Made by a program: the position numbers and the translations under genes. DNA of 9,122 nucleotides from Candidatus Saccharimonadota bacterium (GTDB lineage: Bacteria > Patescibacteriota > Saccharimonadia > Saccharimonadales > Saccharimonadaceae): NCBI GenBank assembly GCA_016199685.1, contig JACQGD010000087.1, positions 1 to 9,122 of the forward strand, given 5' to 3'. How positions within the stretch are numbered: position 1 is the first letter of the stretch; every line of letters begins with the position of its first letter. Below the pieces are notes generated by a model that saw nothing but the letters and a program-made list of their open reading frames with translations, did no database searches and had not been told where the DNA came from. Below, in pieces: positions 1 to 6,110 of this stretch.

Positions 1-1072
1 TGAGAAGGAACCATGTACCAAGAAGTGGGAGTACGGCTGCTCCTGCGGCCGCAAGGTCGGTTGTCGCACTTCCTGAGCCGCCATTACGCGCATTATAATT
101 ATCATCCCGAACTCGGTAGTTACTGTCACTTTCAGATCCAACATTTATTATCGTTGCACTAATAATTTGTCCAGTACCAAGTAGAAATGCGATAACCGGA
201 TAAAGGAGTAATAGTTGGAAGAATAAGCGAAGCCATTGCTGGAAGTATCGCTCGGTGTTTGGCAGAAGATATGTCACAAACATCAGCGGAGATACCAGCA
301 CGAGCATTGCAACAACAACTTTGCGCATAATAAGTAGGACGAGCCCAGCTGCACATATAATAGCGATACTAATGGTAACTGCAGCAACAGGTGCAAGCAA
401 AATCCATACAGTACCCTGCTTAGTCAGAATTGCACTAGTAATGTCCGAAAGACGACTGTCGTCAAAGCCATTCTCCGCACTACTAAGTGTCATCGCTGCC
501 GGCCCAATACGATCGGATACTTCTTGCATAATAGCCAAGATTGACCCACCAACTGCGTTTGAAACTTCAATTGCGATCACACACGCAAAATACGACACAT
601 TCACAAGGATTGCCGCGATGATGAGTCTTGGCAGCATTCGTTTAATATTATAGCCACCCGCGCTCTTGCCGGTAATTTGCGCATACACGATCCACATAAA
701 TGCGAGTACAAATAAAATATTCGCAATTGATAACATCAGTGTCCATGCTTTGTAGACTCCACTATCGGTATTTGAGATACCGTACTCAATCTTTAGGAAA
801 TTCTGATTAATGAAAGCAAATCCGTAATCAGCTAGTTTTGCGATCGATCGCATGACTGGACATATAACCCAGCCTACGGTTTCGATTTCACAGCTCGATG
901 TATTGGCGCCATAACTTGATGCTGCACTCGGTGTGTTAAATTGTGCATTTGCAGTACTAATCGGCGTTGCAACCGTTCCAAGTGTTGCGGCGATAATGCC
1001 AATAACTAAAAAAGCGCCCCCCAGTCGAGTACGAATGCTGTGTAGCATAAACGTTAGCCACTTTAATACCAT
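1..1072 (-). CDS. VirB6/TrbL-like polytopic membrane protein, C-terminus cut by window edge
   Basis: The minus-strand frame is open from an ATG at 1072 to the left edge, giving 357 residues without a stop, so the C-terminus is missing. An N-terminal signal or anchor segment (about residues 18-40, ending TANAQ) is followed by hydrophobic helices near 107-132, 146-170, 222-247, 248-270, 283-303 and 338 onward. The stretch SPLMFVTYLLPNTERYF (261-277) followed by QQW resembles the conserved loop of VirB6/TrbL-type inner-membrane channel proteins of type IV secretion systems, as I remember that family. Such proteins form the membrane channel through which DNA or protein substrate passes. The divergent run of VirB2-like genes supports this. 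The start is uncertain. The ATG at 1072 lies only about 5 nt after the predicted transcription start. The in-frame ATG at 1048 leaves a cleaner signal peptide (MLHSIRTRLGG) behind a weak AAGTGG. The family call is fairly likely, the exact subfamily is not. Confidence 0.72.
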   Translation of the reverse strand, partial: MVLKWLTFMLHSIRTRLGGAFLVIGIIAATLGTVATPISTANAQFNTPSAASSYGANTSSCEIETVGWVICPVMRSIAKLADYGFAFINQNFLKIEYGISNTDSGVYKAWTLMLSIANILFVLAFMWIVYAQITGKSAGGYNIKRMLPRLIIAAILVNVSYFACVIAIEVSNAVGGSILAIMQEVSDRIGPAAMTLSSAENGFDDSRLSDITSAILTKQGTVWILLAPVAAVTISIAIICAAGLVLLIMRKVVVAMLVLVSPLMFVTYLLPNTERYFQQWLRLFFQLLLLYPVIAFLLGTGQIISATIINVGSESDSNYRVRDDNYNARNGGSGSATTDLAAAGAAVLPLLGTWFLL

Positions 1073-1083
1073 AACTATGTATG

Positions 1084-1112
1084 AGTATCGTTCATACCTC
1101 TTATGCTGTCAA
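1084..1112 (-). promoter_or_regulatory. Promoter of the VirB6-like gene
   Basis: Read on the minus strand, a perfect -35 TTGACA (1112-1107) is followed after exactly 17 bp by GATACT (1089-1084; four of six matches to TATAAT). The start of transcription would fall near 1077. That makes translation from 1072 nearly leaderless, or from 1048 with a leader of about 29 nt. Confidence 0.6.
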
Positions 1113-1163
1113 TAATAGAATGTGGCTATTGACGCTTGTGTTTAGCGGTGGTCTCATGTATTT

Positions 1164-1169
1164 TATAAG
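1164..1169 (+). promoter_or_regulatory. Possible -10 of the pilin-like operon, leaderless geometry
   Basis: TATAAG ends six bases before the ATG at 1176, so transcription would begin at about the A of the start codon. No convincing -35 is present at 17 bp. A TTGACG at 1129-1134 is too far away for this hexamer. The AAGG inside it could instead be a Shine-Dalgarno site for a transcript starting further upstream, so the two readings compete. Confidence 0.35.
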
Positions 1170-1175
1170 GTAGAT

Positions 1176-2312
1176 ATGATAAAAAAATCAAAACAAAAAA
1201 GAATTATATTTTTCATTAGTCTCGCCCTCTCCCTTTTAGGGGTTAGTTCACTATCATCTCTGTATAATTCTCAGTCTGTGTATGCCTATAATTGTGGATC
1301 TATCAAAGAGTCAACTAAGAAGCTGTATGGAGATACGGCAAAACTGGTCTATAACAACGGTGTTTGCGAAGTGCATTATCAAGCTACCGCTCCCCCAGAG
1401 AGTACAAACGGAAGCGGTCAGATAACATGTAAATCTGGAGATACGATAAGTGCAGATAAAAAAAGCTGTACTACTCCAACAACTGCTGCTGACGGAACTG
1501 TTCCGCTTAGAAACGATGGAACGCCATCTAAGGCAAGTGATTGGAAGTGTGAAGGCACCGATACATATATCCTCGCTACAGACGGTCGACACAAGTGTAA
1601 GGGCGAGGACTGTATTGTTGGGTTCATATGTTCGGATAAGTATTACGACCCAACCGAAGCTCAACCTGATCCCTCAAGAGATGCGAAGAAGGACTGTCTA
1701 GATAAAGGCGGCGACTGGGCAACTCCTGCAAGTGGTAATGGTGGTACTTGTAAGAATACAGAGGCTTCATGTAAATCTGAAGGTAAAATGTTTTCAGCTG
1801 GCCAATGTGTCACCGATGCTAATGCCGCGTGTACAGCACAGTTCCCTAGTAAAAAGAATCCACTAGACCCAAGGTCTGTCGATACAAACAAAGCTGCACG
1901 CGATGCATGTATTGCAGGAGCTGCAGGAAATAGCTGTGAGGCGCAGCCGACACAAGTTCTCAAAGATGCCTGTGAAAAAGGAGTAAAGTCAAAGCAGAAT
2001 CAAAATGCTTCATCTGGTGATGCTGGAACTTGCGGTAAGGCAAAGACGAATATCGTCACATGTAACGGAAGCGGTACGAGTGCTCTCGGTGATGTTCTCA
2101 AAATTATTCTATTTATACTCACTGGCATTATTGGTATAGTAGCTACCGGTGGTATTGTGTACGGCGCTATCCTTTATGCGAGTGCACAAGATAATGCTGG
2201 ACAAGTAAGTCAGGCAAAAACTATTATTAGAGATGTTATCATCGGAATCATTCTCTACGGATTCATGGTGGCAATCGTAAACTGGCTCGTACCAGGAATG
2301 GCTATAGTCTAA
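1176..2312 (+). CDS. Cysteine-rich exported protein with C-terminal VirB2/TrbC-like two-helix domain
   Basis: 378 residues. A Lys/Arg-rich start and hydrophobic stretch (10-30) form a signal peptide with likely cleavage near VYA-YN (36-38). The exported region (about 39-300) has 18 cysteines, an even number that suits disulphides, in a polar Gly/Ser/Thr/Lys background. The C-terminus carries two hydrophobic helices (about 305-336 and 350-373) joined by a short polar loop (ASAQDNAGQVSQAK), as in VirB2/TrbC pilin-like proteins. Residues 318-378 match gene 2 (2312-2617) at 42 of 61 positions by my own count. VirB2-type pilins are usually near 100-150 residues, so the long Cys-rich domain is unusual. 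It may be a minor or tip subunit or an adhesin, which is inference. ATAAGG six to nine bases upstream can serve as ribosome site. The same bases form a -10-like TATAAG six bases from the ATG. The stop overlaps the next start (TAATG). Confidence 0.82.
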   Translation: MIKKSKQKRIIFFISLALSLLGVSSLSSLYNSQSVYAYNCGSIKESTKKLYGDTAKLVYNNGVCEVHYQATAPPESTNGSGQITCKSGDTISADKKSCTTPTTAADGTVPLRNDGTPSKASDWKCEGTDTYILATDGRHKCKGEDCIVGFICSDKYYDPTEAQPDPSRDAKKDCLDKGGDWATPASGNGGTCKNTEASCKSEGKMFSAGQCVTDANAACTAQFPSKKNPLDPRSVDTNKAARDACIAGAAGNSCEAQPTQVLKDACEKGVKSKQNQNASSGDAGTCGKAKTNIVTCNGSGTSALGDVLKIILFILTGIIGIVATGGIVYGAILYASAQDNAGQVSQAKTIIRDVIIGIILYGFMVAIVNWLVPGMAIV

Positions 2313-2617
2313 TGAAGCAAATTCTTCGTCCCCTTCTCCTCGCTGGTGTATTAAGTCTCGTGTTTGTTGGCGGTATCTCAACTTCAGCATCGGCAGATAT
2401 GAAAGCTGCTTGCGACAAGTACAACACGGTGCTCATTGGTGTTATCGCTACGGGTGGCATTACGTATGGTGCAATCCTCTACGCGAGTGCTCGTGACAAC
2501 CAAGGTCAAGTCCAAGAAGCCATCGGTATTATTCGTAATGTCGCTATCGGACTCGTTCTCTACGGATTCACTGTTGCAATTATTAATTGGCTTGTGCCAG
2601 GAGTGGTTATAGGATGA
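2312..2617 (+). CDS. Short VirB2/TrbC-like pilin-like protein (gene 2 of array)
   Basis: 101 residues. A signal peptide (1-28, MKQILRPLLL start, cleavage near SASA-DM) is followed almost at once by the two-helix module: helix 1 about 38-60, loop ARDNQGQVQEA, helix 2 about 72-95, ending NWLVPGVVIG. It is essentially the C-terminal domain of the preceding 378-residue protein without the Cys-rich part. Both share ATGG, YGAILYASA and NWLVPG, so the two are tandem paralogues and form a subgroup distinct from the GGIRY type downstream. Only one cysteine remains (residue 34). The ATG overlaps the upstream stop (TAATG), and its TGA overlaps the next ATG (ATGA). Translation is therefore probably coupled on both sides. 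Likely a small subunit of the same apparatus. Confidence 0.82.
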   Translation: MKQILRPLLLAGVLSLVFVGGISTSASADMKAACDKYNTVLIGVIATGGITYGAILYASARDNQGQVQEAIGIIRNVAIGLVLYGFTVAIINWLVPGVVIG

Positions 2618-3075
2618 AACTAATTCGTAATACATTAATTACAGTCGGCCTCGCGGCAACTGTGTTTACTGGCACTGCTGGACTTGCGCTTTCGCAGTCA
2701 ACTTCAGCATACGCAGGTACCTGTAAAGGTGCGGCAATTGTTGCTATTCCGCCATGGTACGACAATTTGTGTGGGTCAGACGGTAAAACGCTCCAATCTC
2801 CAAAAGAGTTTGCAAATACAGGCGGTCAAGATAAAACTGGTATCGGTAAGTACTTGACGATAATCGCAATGAATATTGTGACGATCCTGCTCTATGTTAC
2901 TGGGTATGTTTCACTCGCATTTATTATCTGGGGCGGCTTCAAATATATCATTTCCGGAGACAGCTCAAACGGCACAAGCGCAGCAAAGACAACCATCCTC
3001 AACGCGATCATCGGGTTAATAATATCAATAATGGCGATAGCAATAGTTAAATTTATCGCAGGAGCAATCGTATAA
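2614..3075 (+). CDS. VirB2/TrbC-like pilin-like protein (gene 3 of array)
   Basis: 153 residues from the ATG at 2614. This start is chosen because the ATGA overlap with the upstream stop is the same arrangement as elsewhere in the operon and gives a good signal peptide (MKLIRNTLIT, cleavage near AYA-GT, 32-34). A longer frame from a TTG at 2587 would put nine extra residues before it and has no support. The exported segment has two cysteines (37, 53), possibly one disulphide, and a PPWYDNLC stretch. Helix 1 is about 80-113 (includes WGGFKYIISGD), helix 2 about 126-150. The GGFKY in place of GGIRY and the SGDSSNGTSAAKTTIL loop place it between the two subgroups of the array. The stop overlaps the next ATG (TAATG). 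Confidence 0.82.
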   Translation: MKLIRNTLITVGLAATVFTGTAGLALSQSTSAYAGTCKGAAIVAIPPWYDNLCGSDGKTLQSPKEFANTGGQDKTGIGKYLTIIAMNIVTILLYVTGYVSLAFIIWGGFKYIISGDSSNGTSAAKTTILNAIIGLIISIMAIAIVKFIAGAIV

Positions 3076-3395
3076 TGAGTCTACTTCACAATCTTACGGT
3101 CTTCGCGGCCGATACAGAAATAAAAATCAATCAGTCAACGCTAAATCTTAATAATGCACCCCGAGATGTCTCTAGTGCTTCAGTCTCAACGCTCCTCAAC
3201 ACAGCCTACCTCATCGCTGGTATTGTGGCGGTTATCGTCATTATTATTGGTGGCATACGCTATGCGAGCAGTAATGGTGATTCATCGGGAGTTCAATCTG
3301 GTAAAAACACTATTCTTTATGCGGTTGTTGGGCTGATCATTATCATCATGGCAGCGGCTATTACGGATTATGTCATTAAGAATGTTGCGAAATAA
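3075..3395 (+). CDS. VirB2/TrbC-like two-helix protein with atypical N-terminus (gene 4 of array)
   Basis: 106 residues. The two-helix module is clear: helix 1 about 38-63 (ends IIIGGIRYASS), polar loop NGDSSGVQSGKNT, helix 2 about 80-104. Unlike the other array members it has no obvious signal peptide. The first residues MSLLHNLTVFAAD are only weakly hydrophobic with no basic n-region, followed by a polar stretch to residue 36. No earlier in-frame start exists: an in-frame TAA stands at 3048-3050, and no start codon lies between it and 3075. It may insert by its own helix, or VFAA-D may act as a very short leader; which one is open. The ATG overlaps the previous stop (TAATG), so it is translationally coupled to gene 3. 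The Shine-Dalgarno site of gene 5 lies across its stop codon. Confidence 0.78.
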   Translation: MSLLHNLTVFAADTEIKINQSTLNLNNAPRDVSSASVSTLLNTAYLIAGIVAVIVIIIGGIRYASSNGDSSGVQSGKNTILYAVVGLIIIIMAAAITDYVIKNVAK

Positions 3396-3399
3396 GGAG
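3394..3399 (+). promoter_or_regulatory. Shine-Dalgarno AAGGAG deciding the start of gene 5
   Basis: AAGGAG with a 6-base spacer precedes the ATG at 3406 and overlaps the stop codon of gene 4. It supports 3406 rather than an in-frame ATG at 3370, which would overlap gene 4 by 26 bp and put polar residues before the signal peptide. Confidence 0.75.
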
Positions 3400-3405
3400 A
3401 ATACA

Positions 3406-3861
3406 ATGAAGAATAAGATAACAACGATAATAACAAGCTTCGCCTTAGTGCTTGGGTTTGCTGCTCTGGCTATACCAGCGGCCTCTACCGGAGCAATTGA
3501 TGTATTTAGTGGATCTGGTTGCCCGAGCGGCACGACAAACAGCGGAGGCCAAGGTACGACACCTGCTCCAGCTCCTGCACCAAGTTCGGGCGGGAGTGCA
3601 GGACAAACTGCAATTTGTGGCGCTACTTCTAAGGATGAGCTCCCCTCCCTTATCAAGAATGTCATTAATATTTTGCTCTTTATTGTTGGTGTCATCGCTG
3701 TGATCGCAATCGTGATCGGCGGCATTCGCTACACGACAAGTAATGGAGACTCAAGTCAGACCAAAGCTGCAAAAGACACGATTCTCTATGCAGTTGTCGG
3801 GCTTGTTGTTGCTATCCTTGCGTTCGCAATCGTAAACTTTGTCGTAACGCAATTTGCATAA
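3406..3861 (+). CDS. VirB2/TrbC-like pilin-like protein (gene 5 of array)
   Basis: 151 residues. Signal peptide about 1-30 (MKNKITTIIT, then hydrophobic), followed by a low-complexity Gly/Ser/Pro/Ala spacer (34-70) with a PAPAPAP run and two cysteines (39 and 71) that could pair. Helix 1 is about 82-108 (NILLFIVGVIAV, then VIGGIRYTTS), loop NGDSSQTKAAKD, helix 2 about 125-148. The C-terminal 70 residues are nearly the same as in gene 6, and the DNA shares an exact 40-bp block with it. Of the GGIRY-type members this one has the longest exported spacer, so the region facing outward is where the paralogues differ. The start is set by AAGGAG six bases upstream. A gap of 19 bp, with no promoter visible, separates it from gene 6. 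Confidence 0.84.
   Translation: MKNKITTIITSFALVLGFAALAIPAASTGAIDVFSGSGCPSGTTNSGGQGTTPAPAPAPSSGGSAGQTAICGATSKDELPSLIKNVINILLFIVGVIAVIAIVIGGIRYTTSNGDSSQTKAAKDTILYAVVGLVVAILAFAIVNFVVTQFA
3752..3791 (+). repeat. 40-bp direct repeat, copy 1 (in gene 5)
   Basis: This block, coding for the loop and start of helix 2, is identical base for base to 4152-4191 in gene 6. The two copies are exactly 400 bp apart. The flanking bases differ on both sides. It indicates recent duplication or gene conversion. Confidence 0.85.
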
Positions 3862-3880
3862 CATTTAAGAAAGGAAGTAT

Positions 3881-4267
3881 ATGAATAAGATAAAGCTAAG
3901 TTTTGCCGCACTCGTCGCCGTTGTCGGTGTATCAACTGCCCTACCGGTACTTGCACCACAAACTGCACAGGCTCAGAGCGCAGCATCAGAGATCACTAAG
4001 GGTGTAAACCAAGTTGGTGGCGACACTAACACAGTTACGCTTCAGGAACGCATAAAGACGATCACGAATATTCTCCTATTTGTTCTTGGTGCGATTGCGG
4101 TCATCGTGATTGTCATTGGCGGTATACGCTATGCAACAAGTAACGGTGATGCAAGTCAGACCAAAGCTGCAAAAGACACGATTCTCTATGCGGTCGTCGG
4201 ACTAGTCGTTGCAATTATTGCATATGCGATTGTCCAGTTCGTTCTCACGGCCTTTAAAGTCAAATAG
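3881..4267 (+). CDS. VirB2/TrbC-like pilin-like protein (gene 6 of array)
   Basis: 128 residues. Signal peptide MNKIKLSFAALVAVVGVSTA with likely cleavage near AQA-QS (29-31), a short polar exported part (33-60) without cysteine, then helix 1 about 62-85 (NILLFVLGAIAV, IGGIRYATS), loop NGDASQTKAAKD, helix 2 about 102-125, and a basic tail FKVK. It is the closest relative of gene 5 in the array. Ribosome site AAGGA (3871-3875) lies five bases before the ATG. No hairpin follows its stop. Instead a promoter for gene 7 begins three bases after it. Transcription from upstream could read through into gene 7. Confidence 0.84.
   Translation: MNKIKLSFAALVAVVGVSTALPVLAPQTAQAQSAASEITKGVNQVGGDTNTVTLQERIKTITNILLFVLGAIAVIVIVIGGIRYATSNGDASQTKAAKDTILYAVVGLVVAIIAYAIVQFVLTAFKVK
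4152..4191 (+). repeat. 40-bp direct repeat, copy 2 (in gene 6)
   Basis: Identical to 3752-3791 in gene 5. It encodes the loop and first part of helix 2. The surrounding codons have diverged silently (for example GTTGTC against GTCGTC just after the block), so the exact block stands out from its flanks. Confidence 0.85.
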
Positions 4268-4270
4268 ATA

Positions 4271-4299
4271 TTAACAAAAGAGCGATCTTCTGTTATAAA
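4271..4299 (+). promoter_or_regulatory. Internal extended -10 promoter for gene 7
   Basis: TTAACA (4271-4276), a 17-bp spacer, then TGT-TATAAA (TG at 4291-4292, hexamer 4294-4299). The -35 and -10 each match the consensus at five of six positions and the TGn extension is present. This is the best promoter in the array. The start of transcription near 4306 gives a leader of about 29 nt that contains the AAAGGA site at 4321-4326. Confidence 0.68.
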
Positions 4300-4334
4300 A
4301 GTTAGTAGGATAATCCAATGAAAGGAATTAACAA

Positions 4335-4760
4335 ATGACAAAAAATATTAAAAAAATGCTGAGGATGCTCGCTGTCCCAGTTTTCGTCCTAGGTTTGGGC
4401 GTGTTTACGACAGCACTTCAACCTGTAACAGCAAATGCTCAGGGTGGCCAAGACCTCTCAATTAGCGGCGGTGCAGGCTCAGCAAAAGGTAACGACCAAC
4501 AGACTGACCTTTTCGGTGAAACTGGTGTATTCAAAATCATCACAAACGTACTTCTCTTCGTGATTGGTGCAGTGAGTGTGATCATGCTTATCATCGGTGG
4601 TATCCGTTACGTTGTATCTGGCGGTGATTCAACAGCTGTTCAAAATGCAAAGAATACAATTCTCTATGCAATTGTCGGTGTCGTTGTTGCTATCCTTGCG
4701 TACGCAGTTGTCAACTTCGTACTCGGTGCGTTCACTCCAACAGGAAGTGTTTCACAGTAG
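4335..4760 (+). CDS. VirB2/TrbC-like pilin-like protein, probable separately expressed major subunit (gene 7)
   Basis: 141 residues. Signal peptide about 1-36 (MTKNIKKMLR, cleavage near ANA-QG), a Gly/Ser-rich exported part (37-60) without cysteine, helix 1 about 66-92 (NVLLFVIGAVSV, IIGGIRYVVS), loop GGDSTAVQNAKN, helix 2 about 107-132, and a polar tail TPTGSVSQ. It shares a 19-bp exact block with gene 5 (4683-4701 and 3805-3823). It differs from the rest of the array in having its own promoter (4271-4299), a leader with AAAGGA eight bases before the ATG, and a perfect palindromic terminator 18 bases after the stop. This layout allows higher, independent expression, as expected for a major pilin. 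That role is inference. Confidence 0.84.
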   Translation: MTKNIKKMLRMLAVPVFVLGLGVFTTALQPVTANAQGGQDLSISGGAGSAKGNDQQTDLFGETGVFKIITNVLLFVIGAVSVIMLIIGGIRYVVSGGDSTAVQNAKNTILYAIVGVVVAILAYAVVNFVLGAFTPTGSVSQ

Positions 4761-4778
4761 TTATCGAAAACATAACGC

Positions 4779-4814
4779 ATATAAAAATCACCTCGATCGA
4801 GGTGATTTTTATAT
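4779..4814. terminator. Perfect palindrome, bidirectional terminator
   Basis: An 18-bp arm is repeated inverted with no mismatch (4779-4796 and 4797-4814). As RNA it can form a stem with a GATC loop, a CACCTC/GAGGTG core, and an A-run before and U-run after. It lies between the convergent gene 7 and the Hsp20 gene, and the symmetry of A and T runs lets it stop transcription both ways. Confidence 0.88.
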
Positions 4815-4826
4815 AGATCAGTTTCC

Positions 4827-5288
4827 TTAAAGGACTTGAATCTTCTTCGCTTGTTCTTGCTTTACCTTGCTAAAGCCGATACTGAGGACGCCGTCTTTCA
4901 AAACAGCTTCCACTTCATCTTCTTTTACAGCAACGGGAAGCGCGAGGGTGCGGCTAAATTCGCCCCAGTAACATTCCTGAATGTGCCAATTAATCGCAGC
5001 GCTATCGTCTCCGCTGCTCAGTGTTCCACTAATAGTCAAAATACCATCGCTGATACTTACATCAAGATCTTCTTTGTTAACACCCGCTGTACGAGCTTTA
5101 ACAACTAATTTCTCTTCAGTTTCGTATACATCAACGGCAAGCTGACCAGGGAAATCATCTTCTGCTGGATCTGAATCATCTACAACTTGCGCTGTAGATA
5201 TTGGTGCTTGCGACAAATCGTCGTCATTTAGAAATGCTGCGGCGAGCTCATCTTCGATCAAAAGATCGTCATTTTGCTTTCGGGCCAT
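4827..5288 (-). CDS. Hsp20/alpha-crystallin family small heat-shock protein
   Basis: 153 residues. ATP-independent chaperone that holds unfolding proteins in the cytoplasm. The alpha-crystallin domain spans about 49-145: LAVDVYETEEKLVVKARTAGV, then ISDGILTISGTL (80-90), the WGEFSRTLALP strand (108-118), and the family signature A-V-L-K-D-G-V-L (128-135). A C-terminal I-Q-V (150-152) fits the I/V-x-I/V anchor used for oligomer assembly. The N-terminal arm (1-48) is unusually acidic (LNDDDL, DDSDPAEDD). The start at 5288 is chosen because GGAGG lies five bases before it. A GTG four codons upstream overlaps that site. No CIRCE element (TTAGCACTC inverted repeat) is visible. Convergent with the pilin array, divergent from comF. 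Confidence 0.93.
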   Translation of the reverse strand: MARKQNDDLLIEDELAAAFLNDDDLSQAPISTAQVVDDSDPAEDDFPGQLAVDVYETEEKLVVKARTAGVNKEDLDVSISDGILTISGTLSSGDDSAAINWHIQECYWGEFSRTLALPVAVKEDEVEAVLKDGVLSIGFSKVKQEQAKKIQVL

Positions 5289-5293
5289 GGTAT

Positions 5294-5298
5294 CCTCC
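5294..5298 (-). promoter_or_regulatory. Shine-Dalgarno GGAGG deciding the Hsp20 start
   Basis: On the minus strand GGAGG is followed by five bases and the ATG at 5288. An upstream in-frame GTG at 5300 would put its start codon against this site and is therefore unlikely. Confidence 0.75.
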
Positions 5299-5316
5299 AC
5301 TTTTCTCTAGGCTCTC

Positions 5317-5361
5317 TTGACAAATAGTCTTCTACAGTATAACCAATATATGCGCTATAAT
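5317..5361 (+). promoter_or_regulatory. Candidate comF promoter elements
   Basis: A perfect TATAAT stands at 5356-5361 but has no good -35 at 17 bp. A perfect TTGACA stands at 5317-5322 with TATAAC 15 bp later (5338-5343), a short spacer. The TATAAT reading would start RNA near 5368, 28 nt before the ATG. The hexamer overlaps the -35 of the Hsp20 promoter by three bases, so the two promoters cannot be occupied together. Confidence 0.5.
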
Positions 5362-5364
5362 CAA
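5336..5364 (-). promoter_or_regulatory. Promoter of the Hsp20 gene
   Basis: Minus-strand TTGATT (5364-5359), 17-bp spacer, TATACT (5341-5336; five of six). The start of transcription near 5329 gives a leader of about 40 nt ending in GGAGG. It overlaps the comF -10 on the other strand. Confidence 0.6.
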
Positions 5365-5395
5365 CTAAACAGCATGCTAAAACGTAAAAAACACA

Positions 5396-6067
5396 ATGAT
5401 TGACGGACTATTGCAAATTATCGCTCCTCACCACTGTTGTGGATGTGGTAAAATTGGTACTTTATTATGCCAAAATTGTAAATATGACATCATAAGTGAG
5501 CCATTCGTGCTTTGTATAGCGTGTGGAACTGCCTTATCCGGCAAGTCAGGTATCTGTGCGGGATGTACTGTACCGTATAGCCGCGCATGGTGTGTCGGGC
5601 AGCGTCAAGAAGTACTCGAGCGTCTGATAGACAGCTATAAGTTTTCAAATGCGCGGAGCGCCTTTAAATCGCTTGCAGGACTGTTCGATGAATATCTACC
5701 TACGATGCCAGCCAACGTTGTTGTTGTGCCAATTCCGACCGTGAACGCTCACATACGTCAGAGAGGCTACGATCATATGGCGCTTATCGCACGTTGTTTC
5801 GCTAAACAGCGCAAACTTAAAATCGATACTTCTTTACTTAGCCGCATCACGACGACTCGTCAGCGTGATGCGGGTCGCCGCGTACGTACAGCACAGGCAA
5901 AAGTTGCCTTTGCCTGCAACAAGCAGCTCGATCCCGATACAATCTATCTTCTCCTTGACGATGTCGTAACCACCGGTGCAACACTCAAATATGCAACCAA
6001 AACACTTAAGGGTAATGGAGCTCAAACTGTTTGGGTCACTTCAATCAGTCGTCAAACCCTCGACTGA
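5396..6067 (+). CDS. comF: ComF family phosphoribosyltransferase-like protein
   Basis: 223 residues, the usual ComF length. The N-terminal part has four CxxC pairs (C14/C17, C25/C28, C40/C43, C54/C57), a zinc-binding pattern. The C-terminal half is a type I phosphoribosyltransferase fold: VVVVPIP (108-114), R-QRGYDHMALIA (121-132), and the PRPP-binding loop LLLDDVVTTGATL (185-197). In naturally competent bacteria ComF acts in the cytoplasm with the ComFA helicase during uptake of single-stranded DNA. Distant paralogues are annotated as amidophosphoribosyltransferases. No Shine-Dalgarno site is visible before the ATG (AAAAAACACA), so initiation is likely not SD-driven. The UGA stop is followed by the tRNA-Ser gene at 44 bp. 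The call is strong. A role in competence here is inferred from the family. Confidence 0.92.
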   Translation: MIDGLLQIIAPHHCCGCGKIGTLLCQNCKYDIISEPFVLCIACGTALSGKSGICAGCTVPYSRAWCVGQRQEVLERLIDSYKFSNARSAFKSLAGLFDEYLPTMPANVVVVPIPTVNAHIRQRGYDHMALIARCFAKQRKLKIDTSLLSRITTTRQRDAGRRVRTAQAKVAFACNKQLDPDTIYLLLDDVVTTGATLKYATKTLKGNGAQTVWVTSISRQTLD

Positions 6068-6110
6068 ACGCGGATAATCTGTTACCATGGTTCACGACCA
6101 CATACAATAC

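Noticed and set aside
255..653. 132-residue plus-strand frame
   Set aside because: It lies opposite the long open minus-strand VirB6-like frame, whose helices and family motif are convincing. This one has no start signal or recognisable domain.
1076..1096. Six-codon minus-strand ORF (MNDTHT) just after AAGAGG, upstream of the VirB6-like gene
   Set aside because: The predicted -10 lies inside it, so a transcript from that promoter would not contain it. The SD-like bases are also only one base from its ATG.
3406..4760. Tandem pilin-like repeats as a CRISPR or phage repeat array
   Set aside because: The repeats are in-frame parts of distinct coding genes with signal peptides and ribosome sites; no regular short repeat/spacer pattern exists.
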